Shown here: positions 27,692 to 36,840 of the stretch, one piece after another | How positions within the stretch are numbered: position 1 is the stretch's first letter | Layout of the letters: each line of letters starts with the position of its first letter | Source of the DNA: Brumimicrobium glaciale | GTDB taxonomy: Bacteria; Bacteroidota; Bacteroidia; Flavobacteriales_D; Crocinitomicaceae | NCBI RefSeq assembly: GCF_004152935.1 | Contig: NZ_SETE01000001.1 | Coordinates: 889,855-953,854 of the forward strand | Direction of reading: 5' to 3' | DNA length: 64,000 nt | Translations under genes and position numbers: made by a program | Notes under the pieces: generated by a model | What the model saw: only the letters and a program-made list of their open reading frames with translations | What the model was told of the DNA's origin: nothing | Database searches by the model: none

Positions 27692-28129
27692 ATGGAAGAT
27701 AAAGAAAATCTAGATTGGGATAAACAGACCGAAAATATTGAAAAAAAGAATAACATTTTGATAGACGGATTTTACGAACATCTTACTACCAAGTCCATAA
27801 ATCCTAAAACTATTCAAAATCATATTAATAATGTTGATTTTTATGTGAATACCTTTTTACTTCGCTATGGGATAATTCCTGCAGAAGAAGGTTCAAATGA
27901 AATTGGTGAATTCTTAGGGGACTTTTTTATCAGAAAAGCTATGTGGTCAAATAAAGCTTCTGTTAAACAAAATACAGTGAGTTTGAAAAAGTTTTATACT
28001 TATCTAAATGAAATAGGAGAACTCCCAAAGAAAGATTTAATAGAATTGAAATTGACGATAAAAATCGAGGCCGATATTTGGATTGAAAGAGTTGAAAAAT
28101 ATAATAATACAGACGATGATTGGTATTGA
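27692..28129 (+). CDS. Integrase-type core-binding (SAM-like) domain protein without catalytic domain
   Basis: 145 aa. LIDGFYEHLTTKSINPKTIQ, NHINNVDFYVNTFLL and KQNTVSLKKFYTYLNEIGEL resemble the N-terminal arm/core-binding domain of tyrosine recombinases, but there is no catalytic R-H-R-Y domain and the gene ends properly after an acidic tail. It may bind DNA. No recombination targets or integrase are next to it. Function unknown. Confidence 0.55.
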   Translation: MEDKENLDWDKQTENIEKKNNILIDGFYEHLTTKSINPKTIQNHINNVDFYVNTFLLRYGIIPAEEGSNEIGEFLGDFFIRKAMWSNKASVKQNTVSLKKFYTYLNEIGELPKKDLIELKLTIKIEADIWIERVEKYNNTDDDWY

Positions 28130-28138
28130 AGTCAATAT

Positions 28139-28322
28139 TCAATTACGAATTATTAAATTGGATTCCATATTGGAGTTTTCTTAATTGATTAAATTCTTCA
28201 TTTATAACTACAATATTTTTTAATTGTTTTGTTCTTTAATTCGTAATTGCCTAATTCTTCATTAACTTCACTTCGACAGGCTCAGTGCATTGCGTTGAGG
28301 GCTTCACCGTTCGTAATTGTTT
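28139..28322 (+). repeat. Intergenic composite repeat cluster
   Basis: AATTACGAATTATTAAATTG, then AATTCGTAATTGCCTAATTC and the insert at 28262-28319 (CTTCACTTCGACAGGCTCAG, GTTGAGGGCTTCACCG), ending TTCGTAATTG. No coding potential seen. Confidence 0.6.
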
Positions 28323-28346
28323 CTAATTCTTGAATTTTTTAATCTT

Positions 28347-28354
28347 TAAATTTG
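28347..28354 (+). promoter_or_regulatory. -7 box for the DJ-1/PfpI gene (TAAATTTG)
   Basis: Matches TAnnTTTG, only 10 bases before the ATG at 28365; implies a very short leader. Confidence 0.45.
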
Positions 28355-28364
28355 TCCACTTATT

Positions 28365-28955
28365 ATGAAAAAAGTACTCCTAATTTTAGCAGAAGGATTT
28401 GAGGATTTAGAAGCCAGCGCTTTTATTGACGTAATTGGTTGGAATTTAATCGAAGGAGATGGATCAACTGAATTATTCACTTGTGGACTAAAAAAAGAAA
28501 TCAAAAGCACTTTTAATCAGAAGTTTATTGTAGATTTTTTGATCGATGAAATTAATATCAATGATTATGACGCACTTGCAATTCCTGGTGGATTTGAACA
28601 ATTTGGATTTTATGAAGATGCTTACAGTGAAAAGTTTTTAGATTTAATTCGCATTTTTAAAATCAAAAATAAAATCATCGCTTCAATTTGTGTTGGAGCA
28701 TTGCCAGTTGGGAAAAGTGGAATTCTAAAAGGTAAAAATGGAACGACCTACAATAATCGAGTAAGAAGAATAGCGCTAGAAGAATTTGGAGTGAATGTGA
28801 CTAACGAACAAATAGTAATAGACGATAATATAATTACATCCTGCGGGCCATCAACAGCTTTAGATGTCGCATTTTTACTTTTAGAAAATCTAACATCAAA
28901 GAAAAATACGGAAGAGGTTCAGAAACTCATGGGATTTTTATCAATTGACAATTGA
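28365..28955 (+). CDS. DJ-1/PfpI family protein
   Basis: 196 aa. MKKVLLILAEGFEDLEASAF, DYDALAIPGGFEQFGFYEDA and the nucleophile elbow IIASICVGALPVG (Cys109) are typical of DJ-1/ThiJ proteins, which act as glyoxalases, deglycases or chaperones; the exact activity is not predictable. The last codons (SIDN-stop) are encoded by the start of the repeat CAATTGACAATTGATAATTA, so the repeat has supplied the stop codon. Confidence 0.88.
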   Translation: MKKVLLILAEGFEDLEASAFIDVIGWNLIEGDGSTELFTCGLKKEIKSTFNQKFIVDFLIDEININDYDALAIPGGFEQFGFYEDAYSEKFLDLIRIFKIKNKIIASICVGALPVGKSGILKGKNGTTYNNRVRRIALEEFGVNVTNEQIVIDDNIITSCGPSTALDVAFLLLENLTSKKNTEEVQKLMGFLSIDN

Positions 28956-29141
28956 TAATTAACAATTGATAATTTTGGAATCCTTTAATTCACGTAATCC
29001 CCTCAATTCAGCTTGTCCGACTACCGGCGGATAATTCCCCTAATTCGTAATTAGCTGCGCTGAGGGCTAAAGCCGTTCGTAATTGTTTCTAATCCGTTAA
29101 TCCGTTAATCCTCTAATTCGTAATTCGTAATTGTTTCATTC
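28943..29141 (+). repeat. Repeat cluster overlapping the 3' end of the DJ-1 gene
   Basis: CAATTGACAATTGATAATTA and ACAATTGATAATT (28943-28976), then a composite unit (GCTTGTCCGACTACCGGCGG, GCTGAGGGCTAAAGCCG) and at least five TTCGTAATT/CCGTTAATC units. It ends at the stop codon of the convergent mlaD gene. Confidence 0.65.
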
Positions 29142-30110
29142 TTAATTGTTTTTCTTTTCCTGTTTCTTAAAATATCTCCTAAACAAAAAACTATGCTTCA
29201 AAGCTTCCATATTTTTATTCAACTTATCAGCTGATTCTTTAATATCAATCATTGTTGAATCTATCTCTCTTACTAAATCTTCATCTTGAGTAAGGTGATT
29301 TATTGCTCCTTTTCCATTTTTAATTTCAATAATGTACTCATTCAAGTTTTTAGTTACCTGATTTACATCTTTACTTGATTTTTCTAGACTAGTAAAAATA
29401 CTTCTCATTTGATTTGCCGCAGCGGTATCACTTAAAATAACTGCAGCAGCGCTTTCATCGTAATTTATTTTCGAAATTATAGTATTTATTTTTGAAATTG
29501 CTAGACTTGTTGCTTCAGTTGTTTTCCTAAGTTCAACTACTGATAGTTGGATGTTCTGCGCCATAAGCGTGTCATTGATCAGTGTTCCTATAGTTCCTTC
29601 CCCCATCAAAACTTGCTTGGTTATTTCTAATAAATCGGCAGACAATAAAGCGACATTTTTATTCGTGATATTTAAAGTTTCCAGCATTTCATCTGTGCTA
29701 ATATTATTTTGGGAATTAATTGTATCGCCAGAATTAACAGTCGCTGATTGCTGATTTTTTCCTGGGATGATGTTAACAACCATACTTCCAACCAATCCAT
29801 CCGAGCCAATTGAAGCAATCGCATCTTTCTTAATGAATTTCGCTGTTTTTTCTTCTACGGAAATTAGGATGGTTATTTTGCCAACTTCTGTCATTTCGAT
29901 TTTACTCACCGTTCCTACGTTAATTCCAGAATAGCGTACGTTATTGCCCAATTGCAAACCTTTTACATCATCAAAAACGGCATACAATTGAATGCCTTTG
30001 CTAAACATGTGTTTATCTTTTCCAATGAAATAAAGACCAGAAATAAGTAATACTGTTCCTACAATCACGAAGATTCCAACCTTTATTTTTTGTGAATTCG
30101 ACTTTGCCAT
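29142..30110 (-). CDS. mlaD: MlaD family (MCE-domain) protein
   Basis: 322 aa. One N-terminal membrane anchor (VGIFVIVGTVLLISGLYFIG) and one MCE domain (about 40-115; LYAVFDDVKGLQLGNNVRYS, GINVGTVSKIEMT, GSDGLVGSMVVNIIPG). A long helical or coiled-coil C-terminal region follows (about 140-315), longer than in E. coli MlaD. It is the periplasmic lipid-binding subunit of the MlaFEDB-type transporter that moves phospholipids between inner and outer membranes. It follows mlaF by 5 bases. Confidence 0.92.
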   Translation of the reverse strand: MAKSNSQKIKVGIFVIVGTVLLISGLYFIGKDKHMFSKGIQLYAVFDDVKGLQLGNNVRYSGINVGTVSKIEMTEVGKITILISVEEKTAKFIKKDAIASIGSDGLVGSMVVNIIPGKNQQSATVNSGDTINSQNNISTDEMLETLNITNKNVALLSADLLEITKQVLMGEGTIGTLINDTLMAQNIQLSVVELRKTTEATSLAISKINTIISKINYDESAAAVILSDTAAANQMRSIFTSLEKSSKDVNQVTKNLNEYIIEIKNGKGAINHLTQDEDLVREIDSTMIDIKESADKLNKNMEALKHSFLFRRYFKKQEKKNN

Positions 30111-30115
30111 ACTAT

Positions 30116-30865
30116 TTAATTTTTAAAAAATGCCCTTGTTTGTGGATCGCTTGAAGTTGAAAGTTCATCATAAGTTCCTTCAGCATAATTGATTCCGTCA
30201 ACCAGTAATATTATTCTATTTGAAATAACCCTCGCGCAATCCACGTCATGCGTGATGATTAATGAAGATGTATTGTATTCTTTTTGAATGGTTCGCATCA
30301 ACTGAATAATCTCATTTGATGTAATCGGATCTAAACCCGCCGTAGGTTCGTCATACATTATAATTTCAGGCTTCAAAATCAACGCTCTTGCCAACGCAAC
30401 TCTTCGCATCATTCCGCCAGAAAGTTCTGCTGGCATTAAATCAATAGCATGCAAAAGCCCTACGCTTTCTAAAGCTTGCGTTACAGACTTTTCTGTTCCT
30501 TCAAAATTTTTGACTTTATCCTTGTGACGACGCAATGGGAATTCTAAATTCTCACGAACAGTCATTGAATCATAAAGCGCACTTCCTTGAAAAAGAAATC
30601 CGATTTCAGTACGTAAAAAATCCAATTCCTCTTGTCCCATCGTAATGATATCATGATCTTTGATGGTAATGCTTCCGCTATCTGGTTGAATTAAACCAAC
30701 GATAGATTTTACCATAACCGATTTTCCAGATCCAGATTTCCCCATAATTACGAGATTTTCACCTTCATAAAGTTTCAAATTGAATCCTTTAAGCACATGG
30801 TTTTTACCAAAGCTCTTGTGAATGTCTTTTAATTCTAGTACGATTTTTCTATCTTCTTTATTCAT
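30116..30865 (-). CDS. mlaF: Mla-type ABC transporter ATP-binding protein
   Basis: 250 aa from the ATG at 30865; a longer frame to 30913 overlaps mlaE and is less likely. Walker A GKSGSGKS, Q-loop LFQGSALYDSMTVRENL, signature ELSGGMMRRVALARAL and Walker B IIMYDEPTAGLDP are all present. The Q-loop and GGMMRR signature are characteristic of MlaF/Ttg2A. It powers lipid transport with mlaE and mlaD. Confidence 0.94.
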   Translation of the reverse strand: MNKEDRKIVLELKDIHKSFGKNHVLKGFNLKLYEGENLVIMGKSGSGKSVMVKSIVGLIQPDSGSITIKDHDIITMGQEELDFLRTEIGFLFQGSALYDSMTVRENLEFPLRRHKDKVKNFEGTEKSVTQALESVGLLHAIDLMPAELSGGMMRRVALARALILKPEIIMYDEPTAGLDPITSNEIIQLMRTIQKEYNTSSLIITHDVDCARVISNRIILLVDGINYAEGTYDELSTSSDPQTRAFFKN

Positions 30866-30872
30866 CTTGATT

Positions 30873-31649
30873 TCAAAAAAATATATCGGAAACAAATACT
30901 GCGATAAAGTCAATTATAAATAACAACATCGAAGAATAAACGACTGCTGAGTTCGAAGCTTCTCCAACACCAACAGTTCCTTTAGCACAATTATAACCTT
31001 TGTAAGTTCCTACAAGTCCAATCGCAAATCCGAATAAAACAGTTTTTACAGTTGCAGGAATAATGTCTGAAAAACTCAGTGAGCTAAATGCCATATTGAA
31101 GTAAAGTGTATAGGAAACTCCACCTTTTAAGTTTTCCACCATTGCTGAACCAATGAGTGCGACTGCATCTCCAATGATTACCAATAAAGGCAACATCAAT
31201 GTGACTGCCAAAATTCTAGTGACAACTAAATATTTAAATGGATTTGTACCAGAAACTTCCATGGCGTCAATTTGCTCTGTTACTTTCATAGAACCCAATT
31301 CAGCTCCAATTCCAGAGCCAATTCTACCAGCACAAATTAAAGCAATAATTACGGGGCCTATTTCTCGAATTATAGAAACACTGATCATTGAAGGCATCCA
31401 AGAAACTGCACCAAACTCTTCCAAAGTGGGTCTGGATTGAAGCGTAAATACCAATCCAATAATGAATCCGGTGACCACAACTAAAAACAAAGAACGAATT
31501 CCAACATTATAGCACTGTCTAATTAATTCCTTAAACTCAAATGGTTTTCTGAATACTTCCTTAAAAAATCGCCCAGCAAAATAAGCCATTTCACCAATCT
31601 CGGCGAAAAATGACTTACTGCGTTTTAAAATGGAATTTTCTTTTGACAT
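30873..31649 (-). CDS. mlaE: Mla-type ABC transporter permease
   Basis: 258 aa from the ATG at 31649 (MSKENSILKRSKSF); the frame also has an earlier ATG at 31679 within a repeat-rich region. The MlaE/YrbE domain is complete: FIIGLVFTLQSRPTLEEFGA, SVSIIREIGPVIIALICAGR, GSGIGAELGSMKVTEQIDAM. Five or so membrane segments. First gene of the mlaEFD operon, 7 bases before mlaF. Confidence 0.93.
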   Translation of the reverse strand: MSKENSILKRSKSFFAEIGEMAYFAGRFFKEVFRKPFEFKELIRQCYNVGIRSLFLVVVTGFIIGLVFTLQSRPTLEEFGAVSWMPSMISVSIIREIGPVIIALICAGRIGSGIGAELGSMKVTEQIDAMEVSGTNPFKYLVVTRILAVTLMLPLLVIIGDAVALIGSAMVENLKGGVSYTLYFNMAFSSLSFSDIIPATVKTVLFGFAIGLVGTYKGYNCAKGTVGVGEASNSAVVYSSMLLFIIDFIAVFVSDIFF

Positions 31650-31654
31650 GTAGT

Positions 31655-31700
31655 GTGTAATAATTACGAATTTAATCAATTAAAATTACGAATCCAGAAA
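31655..31700 (+). repeat. TTACGAATT repeat units upstream of mlaE
   Basis: AATAATTACGAATTTAATCA and AAAATTACGAATCC, inverted copies of the TTCGTAATT unit seen in the 26-29 kb clusters; here they lie in the mlaE leader. Confidence 0.5.
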
Positions 31701-31984
31701 CCCTCTAATTAACAATTCAGAGCATGTCTTGAGTTTAATAATTGACCTGTACGATATTTATATTGATCAGTATTATATCCAATTCTAAATATACGGATTT
31801 TTCCTCTTGTTATAATATGAAAAAAGTCATGTTTGATTTTAATCTTTAGTTAATCAGTGCTCTTAAGTCAATTCTTTTCAATGTAGTTAAACCAATGTTT
31901 TTTCAATTTACTTAGTGTCTGTTAGAAAATTCATTAACTTTAATTCTTTTGAAAAGTGTCACTACTATAAAATAGCAATTCGAT
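31701..31984. other. AT-rich divergent intergenic region
   Basis: Between mlaE and the small outer-membrane-like gene. No ORF of note, no tRNA, no clear hairpin; presumably holds both promoters. Confidence 0.4.
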
Positions 31985-32470
31985 ATGATGAAAATAAAAC
32001 TTGTCCTGATTTCGGTTTTTCTAATCTGTAATATTGTTGCGGCACAAAACGAATTAAATCTCAAGACTTCAATCTATGCAGGAGGAGCAAGACAAGGAGC
32101 TACTTATTTGAAATTTGAAAGGGCTTTATTCTCTAATAATTGGACTGAAACGATTGTTAATATCGGTGTTGGAAGTGTTTCTGGAGAAGGAAAGTATGGG
32201 ATTTTCACGATGAATAAAATTATGCCTGGGGTAGCTCAACTTTTTGGTTATAAAAGATTTTTTCTTGAGCTTGGTGTAGAACCTTCAATAGTCTTTTATC
32301 GTAAAGTTGCTTTTATAGATTTAAACGCAATAGTTGGTTTACGCTATCAGAACAGAGCAAGTAAAGATCCCTCATTATTTTTTCAAATAGGGCTTAATCC
32401 TAAAATGTATTATTCACACAATAGCAATATTGATGTCCCTTTTTATTTTGGAATTGGGTTGAGTTTATAG
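31985..32470 (+). CDS. Small secreted protein, probably outer-membrane beta-barrel-like
   Basis: 161 aa with signal peptide (MMKIKLVLISVFLICNIVAAQ). The mature part has alternating strands rich in Gly and aromatics (ATYLKFERALFSNNWTETIV, GLRYQNRASKDPSLFFQIGL) and ends in VPFYFGIGLSL with a terminal aromatic/hydrophobic strand, as in small outer-membrane barrels. Not assigned to a named family. Confidence 0.6.
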   Translation: MMKIKLVLISVFLICNIVAAQNELNLKTSIYAGGARQGATYLKFERALFSNNWTETIVNIGVGSVSGEGKYGIFTMNKIMPGVAQLFGYKRFFLELGVEPSIVFYRKVAFIDLNAIVGLRYQNRASKDPSLFFQIGLNPKMYYSHNSNIDVPFYFGIGLSL

Positions 32471-32697
32471 GATTTGACTTCTTATATTTCTTGAAGTTTT
32501 ATTTAATATGATATGTAATTTTGTGATAACCTTCTGTAATTTTACGCCTCGAAATGGATTATTTTTTCAATCAAATAAATCTTAAAATTAAACCTGAGTG
32601 TTTTTAGGTTTGAATAAAGAAAGATTGTTGAATTAAAATATAGAGATTTACATTCTGTCACATGCTAAAACTAGAAACATCTAGATAAAACACTATT

Positions 32698-34251
32698 ATG
32701 ATAAAATCTACAAACGCTAAATTTCACAAGAGTATTGTCTTATATATCTTGGGATTATTAGTGCTATTAAACAGATTCTTTATTCTTAAGGAATTTAATT
32801 TTCAATATACGGGAACAGACGATCTTGTATTTTGGCAAGCAGCTGTAGATTATTCGCAAGGGATATTTCACGAGCCCTATTTTTATGGTCAGGATTATAA
32901 TTTCGCTTTGGAATCAATTCTTGCAGTGCCACTTTTACTCATTGGAATTCCTGCTTTTATTGCTCTGCCATTGGTTTCCTCCTTTGTTGGGATATTTCCG
33001 TTTTTTGTTTTTGCAATAGCTTTATTTAGAAAAGGCTTTACCAATGACGCATTTCTGTTTTTGTTAATACCACTAGCAATGCCAATCGAATATGATATTA
33101 TTACTTCTGTATCAAGGGGTTTTACGAGTGGCTTATTCTTTTGTTCTTTTCTAATATTTCCTTTGCTATCTCCGACTAAAATCAAGTCATTTATTATTCT
33201 CGGTTTAGCAGTTTCTTTTGGATATATATTTAATGCGAATTCCTTAATTCTCTCTTTTCCAATATGCCTTTATCTTTTATTTAAAAATTATAAAAGTCCT
33301 TATTTTTATTTATTAGGTCTTGCCGCTACAATTCCCGCTTTTTTAATTTTATATTTTTCAAAAGAATTTTATGTAAATCATCCTGAATTTTTAACCCATT
33401 CAATGTGGGGACTTGATTTTAAATTTGCTAGAGTGGTTTATGGACTCTCGCATTTAGATGACTTTTTCCGTTATCTCACACCTGTTTTATGGTCAGGAAA
33501 CTGGTTGGTTTTACTCATAATATTATTTCTAGCTATTGCAACGCTAAAGAAGAACTGGAAAAAAGGGGTGAGTCTATTACTAAATTTACTATTTATTGTT
33601 GTCCTTTTAGGCATTACAAAAATACATGATGATGCAGGCGTTATCTTTTTATCATCTACAAGAATGTTTTTGGCGATTCCTCTACTATTTGGCGTAGCGC
33701 TGTTTTGGACTAAGAAAGACTTTATAGACGAAAATAAATTAAGACTGATCATTTTTACTGTAGGGATCTCTGTTTTTTTGGTCAAGATAAGCTCTTATGA
33801 AACAGTAATAAAAGAACATACTGAAGAAACCAATTATGGAGCTATTGCAATCAAAAAAATCGACGATTTAAAAGTTGAATGTTCAGAAATAAATGAAATA
33901 GCGACGCATTACGATGTTGATTTGTTGGTTTTTATTCCCAATTATCGCTACAACACTCCCTATATGATATCCTATAATTTAGGATGTTCTATTATTGAAG
34001 AGCAAATGGCCTCCTCCGTTATGAGTACTTATGAAAGAAGAACTTGGGTTTTTGAAAAGGAGAAAAATACCGCAAGAAAGACTGTACTTCTTTACAATTT
34101 GAATATCGATGAAACCAAGGAATATGATAAATTTATTGAATATGAATTTATAAAAGGAAAGCCGAATATGGTATTAGTAAGAAACAATGATAAAACCCTA
34201 TTTGAACTTTCGAAAGTTTTTGATTTCCGTTTGATGCGGAGTACTTATTGA
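32698..34251 (+). CDS. Polytopic membrane protein, possibly GT-C-fold glycosyltransferase-like
   Basis: 517 aa with about 10-11 hydrophobic segments in residues 12-365 and a soluble C-terminal domain of about 140 residues containing a cysteine-bearing stretch (DLKVECSEINEI; YNLGCSIIEEQ). The first loop (FQYTGTDDLVFWQAAVDYSQ, GIFHEPYFYGQDYNFALESI) with DD after the first TM and LLIGIPAFIALPLV is like the polyprenol-phosphate-dependent GT-C/PMT arrangement, but I cannot assign a family. Not in an operon. Confidence 0.6.
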   Translation: MIKSTNAKFHKSIVLYILGLLVLLNRFFILKEFNFQYTGTDDLVFWQAAVDYSQGIFHEPYFYGQDYNFALESILAVPLLLIGIPAFIALPLVSSFVGIFPFFVFAIALFRKGFTNDAFLFLLIPLAMPIEYDIITSVSRGFTSGLFFCSFLIFPLLSPTKIKSFIILGLAVSFGYIFNANSLILSFPICLYLLFKNYKSPYFYLLGLAATIPAFLILYFSKEFYVNHPEFLTHSMWGLDFKFARVVYGLSHLDDFFRYLTPVLWSGNWLVLLIILFLAIATLKKNWKKGVSLLLNLLFIVVLLGITKIHDDAGVIFLSSTRMFLAIPLLFGVALFWTKKDFIDENKLRLIIFTVGISVFLVKISSYETVIKEHTEETNYGAIAIKKIDDLKVECSEINEIATHYDVDLLVFIPNYRYNTPYMISYNLGCSIIEEQMASSVMSTYERRTWVFEKEKNTARKTVLLYNLNIDETKEYDKFIEYEFIKGKPNMVLVRNNDKTLFELSKVFDFRLMRSTY

Positions 34252-34392
34252 TTGGATTTTTCTGGCTGCTTATCTTCTTCTTCCATAAATGTGGTGTGTC
34301 GTGAAGACGTATGGACTAATTTAAGGTTTTTTGTAAAATAGTCGTTTCATAGTTTCTTAAAATATGCGAAGAAGGTTGCTGCAAACAAAAAA

Positions 34393-34415
34393 AAGCTGAC
34401 CATTACAGTCAGCTT
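34393..34415 (-). terminator. Terminator of rocD
   Basis: AAGCTGAC-CATTACA-GTCAGCTT; on the minus strand it is followed by a run of eight T. Confidence 0.75.
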
Positions 34416-34443
34416 CCTTAAATATAATTAATTAACCTAATTT

Positions 34444-35727
34444 CTATTTCTTAAATTCAGTAATCGTCTTCTCAATAATCCCAACACATTCCATCAATTG
34501 CTCTTCATTAATTACCAATGGTGGCGCGAAACGAATGATGTTTCCGTGCGTTGGTTTTGCTATTAAACCATTTTCTTTCATTGCCATACAAAGATCCCAC
34601 GCTGTTGTGCTGTCTTCTGTGTCGTTGATTAAAATTGCATTCAATAAACCTCTACCACGTACTTTATTAACTAAATCGCTACCTTCAATAATTCGGTCCA
34701 TTTCCTTACGGAACAATTTCCCCATTTTATCAGCATTTGCAGCTAAATTTTCATTTTCGATAACTTCTAAAGCTGCAACAGCAACCGCAGCAGCTAACGG
34801 GTTTCCACCAAAAGTGGAACCATGTTGACCTGGTTGAATAACACCCATAATATGGTCATCTGCTAAAACAGCTGAAACTGGATAAACTCCACCAGAAATT
34901 GCTTTTCCTAAAACAACCATATCTGGACGAACATAAGTTGGTGCTTTTTGCTCACATTTAGAACCACATGAACAATCTCCACAAACTGCTAAAAGACTAC
35001 CTGTTCTTGCAATACCTGTTTGAACTTCGTCAGCAATAAACAAAACATCAGCTTCTGTACATAATCTTCTTACTTCAGCCAAATAACCTTCGTCTGGAAC
35101 AAAAACTCCAGCTTCACCTTGAATTGGTTCAACCAAGAATCCAGCAACATTTTCTTGTTTTAATGCTTCTTCTAAAGCCGCTGTATCGTTATAAGGAATT
35201 CTGATAAATCCTGGTGTGTAAGGTCCAAAATTATCGCGGGCATTATCATCATTTGAGAATGAGATAATTGTCGTTGTTCTTCCGTGGAAGTTGTTTTCAC
35301 AAACAATAATTTTCGCTTGGTTTTCTGGAATACCCTTTTTTTCGTAAGCGTATTTTCTACAGATTTTAATAGCTGTTTCTACTGCCTCAGCACCAGAGTT
35401 CATTGCTAAAATTTTATCAAAACCGAAAGTTTCAGTTGCATATTTCTCAAAAGGACCTAATACATCATTATAGAATGCACGAGAAGTAAGCGTCAATGTT
35501 TCAGCTTGTTTCTTTAATGCACCGATAATATGCGGGTGACAATGACCTTGGTTTACAGCAGAATAAGCAGAAAGAAAATCGTAATAATGTTTTCCTTCAA
35601 CATCCCAAACGTGAACACCTTCACCTTTCGCCAAAACTACTGGCAACGGATGATAATTGTGCGCTCCGTACTTTTCTTCCATTTTGATTATGTCTTCTGA
35701 AGATAACTTTTCTGTTGTTGTATTCAT
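34444..35727 (-). CDS. rocD: Ornithine--oxo-acid transaminase
   Basis: 427 aa from the ATG at 35727; the open frame runs to 35790, but the -7 box at 35788-35795 makes the longer version unlikely. Class III PLP aminotransferase: [31 protein letters not shown] and the PLP lysine in VLGKAISGG. It converts ornithine and 2-oxoglutarate to glutamate semialdehyde and glutamate. A cysteine-rich insert, [16 protein letters not shown], sits just before the PLP-lysine strand and is unusual compared with eukaryotic or Bacillus enzymes. Confidence 0.95.
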   Translation of the reverse strand: MNTTTEKLSSEDIIKMEEKYGAHNYHPLPVVLAKGEGVHVWDVEGKHYYDFLSAYSAVNQGHCHPHIIGALKKQAETLTLTSRAFYNDVLGPFEKYATETFGFDKILAMNSGAEAVETAIKICRKYAYEKKGIPENQAKIIVCENNFHGRTTTIISFSNDDNARDNFGPYTPGFIRIPYNDTAALEEALKQENVAGFLVEPIQGEAGVFVPDEGYLAEVRRLCTEADVLFIADEVQTGIARTGSLLAVCGDCSCGSKCEQKAPTYVRPDMVVLGKAISGGVYPVSAVLADDHIMGVIQPGQHGSTFGGNPLAAAVAVAALEVIENENLAANADKMGKLFRKEMDRIIEGSDLVNKVRGRGLLNAILINDTEDSTTAWDLCMAMKENGLIAKPTHGNIIRFAPPLVINEEQLMECVGIIEKTITEFKK

Positions 35728-35787
35728 AAAATTTGTTTTTTGTCGTTTATAAAATGTGTTATGTCGGTCAAAACACCAAGGCTCTTG

Positions 35788-35795
35788 CAAATATA
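35788..35795 (-). promoter_or_regulatory. -7 box of rocD (TATATTTG)
   Basis: Matches TAnnTTTG on the minus strand, 60 bases before the chosen ATG. Confidence 0.5.
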
Positions 35796-35836
35796 GGGAT
35801 TCAATAGGGAAATAAAAAATTCAGTAATTTCGTTTT

Positions 35837-35882
35837 TTTTTTACAGTAGCGTCGCACGGCCGTGCGACACTACTGTAAAAAA
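35837..35882. repeat. 46-base near-perfect palindrome
   Basis: Arms 35837-35859 and 35860-35882 pair at 22 of 23 positions around the core GTCGCACGG/CCGTGCGAC. T run on the 5' side and A run on the 3' side on both strands, the opposite of a rho-independent terminator. GC-rich core in AT-rich surroundings suggests an inserted mobile palindrome. Confidence 0.75.
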
Positions 35883-35891
35883 CGAATGCTC

Positions 35892-36656
35892 CTAACGAAC
35901 AAACACCCATTCATCCTCCGTTGACATCTCTTCATTATACCCATAACCATCCACGTTATATCCTTTCAAATCCTCCACATCTTTGTATTGATTTTGAATA
36001 ATATCTCTTGTCATAGCACCACGCGCATGTTTTGCATACATCATAATAATCTTGAATTTGTCACCTTTTAAATCCTTAAAAACAGGGGTGATGATTCTCG
36101 GTTTCAGTACTTTTTTATCTACAGCTTTAAAATATTCATTAGAAGCCAAATTCACAATAATTTCATCTTCTTTTGTTTCCTTATTAATGAACTCCGCCAA
36201 TTGACTTCCCCAATATGCATAAAGATTCTTCGTTTTTGGAGTTAAATTTAAACGTGTTCCCATTTCCAAACGGTAAGGATACATTAAATCTAAAGGTTTT
36301 AGAATTCCATACATTCCCGAGAGAATTATCAAATCTTTCTGTGCATTTTCAAAATCTTTCTTTGAGAAGGTTGAAACATCCAGTCCTTTATAAGCTTCAC
36401 CAGTAAAAACTGTAACTGCTGGTTTTGCATTATCACTTAAAGTTTCAGGCTTTTCCCACTCTTGAAAACGTTTGTAATTTAAGTCACTCAAATTTTCTGA
36501 GATATGCATGAGCTCTCCCAATTGCTTTTTAGACATTTTTTGAAGTTTCTTAGCTAAATAATCAGCTTCCTTTAAAAAATGTGCTTTTTCAGTAAATGGA
36601 GTTTCAATTTTTTGATCGTAATCCAAAGATTTTGCTGGGGACAATAATATTTTCAT
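35892..36656 (-). CDS. yaaA: Peroxide stress protein YaaA
   Basis: 254 aa, standard for the DUF328/YaaA family: MKILLSPAKSLDYDQ, LNYKRFQEW, AVTVFTGEAYKGLDVSTFSK, LIILSGMYGILKPLDLMYPY, RLEMGTRL, ARGAMTRDIIQ. In E. coli it limits intracellular iron and DNA damage during peroxide stress. Monocistronic, with its own -7 box. Confidence 0.95.
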   Translation of the reverse strand: MKILLSPAKSLDYDQKIETPFTEKAHFLKEADYLAKKLQKMSKKQLGELMHISENLSDLNYKRFQEWEKPETLSDNAKPAVTVFTGEAYKGLDVSTFSKKDFENAQKDLIILSGMYGILKPLDLMYPYRLEMGTRLNLTPKTKNLYAYWGSQLAEFINKETKEDEIIVNLASNEYFKAVDKKVLKPRIITPVFKDLKGDKFKIIMMYAKHARGAMTRDIIQNQYKDVEDLKGYNVDGYGYNEEMSTEDEWVFVR

Positions 36657-36675
36657 AAAACTTTAATTTGAATCT

Positions 36676-36683
36676 CAAAAATA
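36676..36683 (-). promoter_or_regulatory. -7 box of yaaA (TATTTTTG)
   Basis: Matches TAnnTTTG on the minus strand, 19 bases before the ATG. Confidence 0.5.
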
Positions 36684-36840
36684 CAAAATTAAAGACGCAT
36701 AGCATTGTCGTATTCATTACTGAGTTTCAATTTTCTTTTATGATTCTAAAAGGTATCTGTTAATTCGATGATTTGTTAATTTGTTCAACGTATGAACGAA
36801 GATAAGATACTAATTCAAACACTACTCAAATAAGATTTAG

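Noticed and set aside
26358..29141. Repeat clusters considered as a CRISPR array
   Set aside because: The units are short, irregularly spaced, AT-rich and lack uniform spacers; no cas gene is near.
35837..35882. Considered as a rho-independent terminator for yaaA
   Set aside because: No T run after the stem on either strand; T precedes and A follows it.
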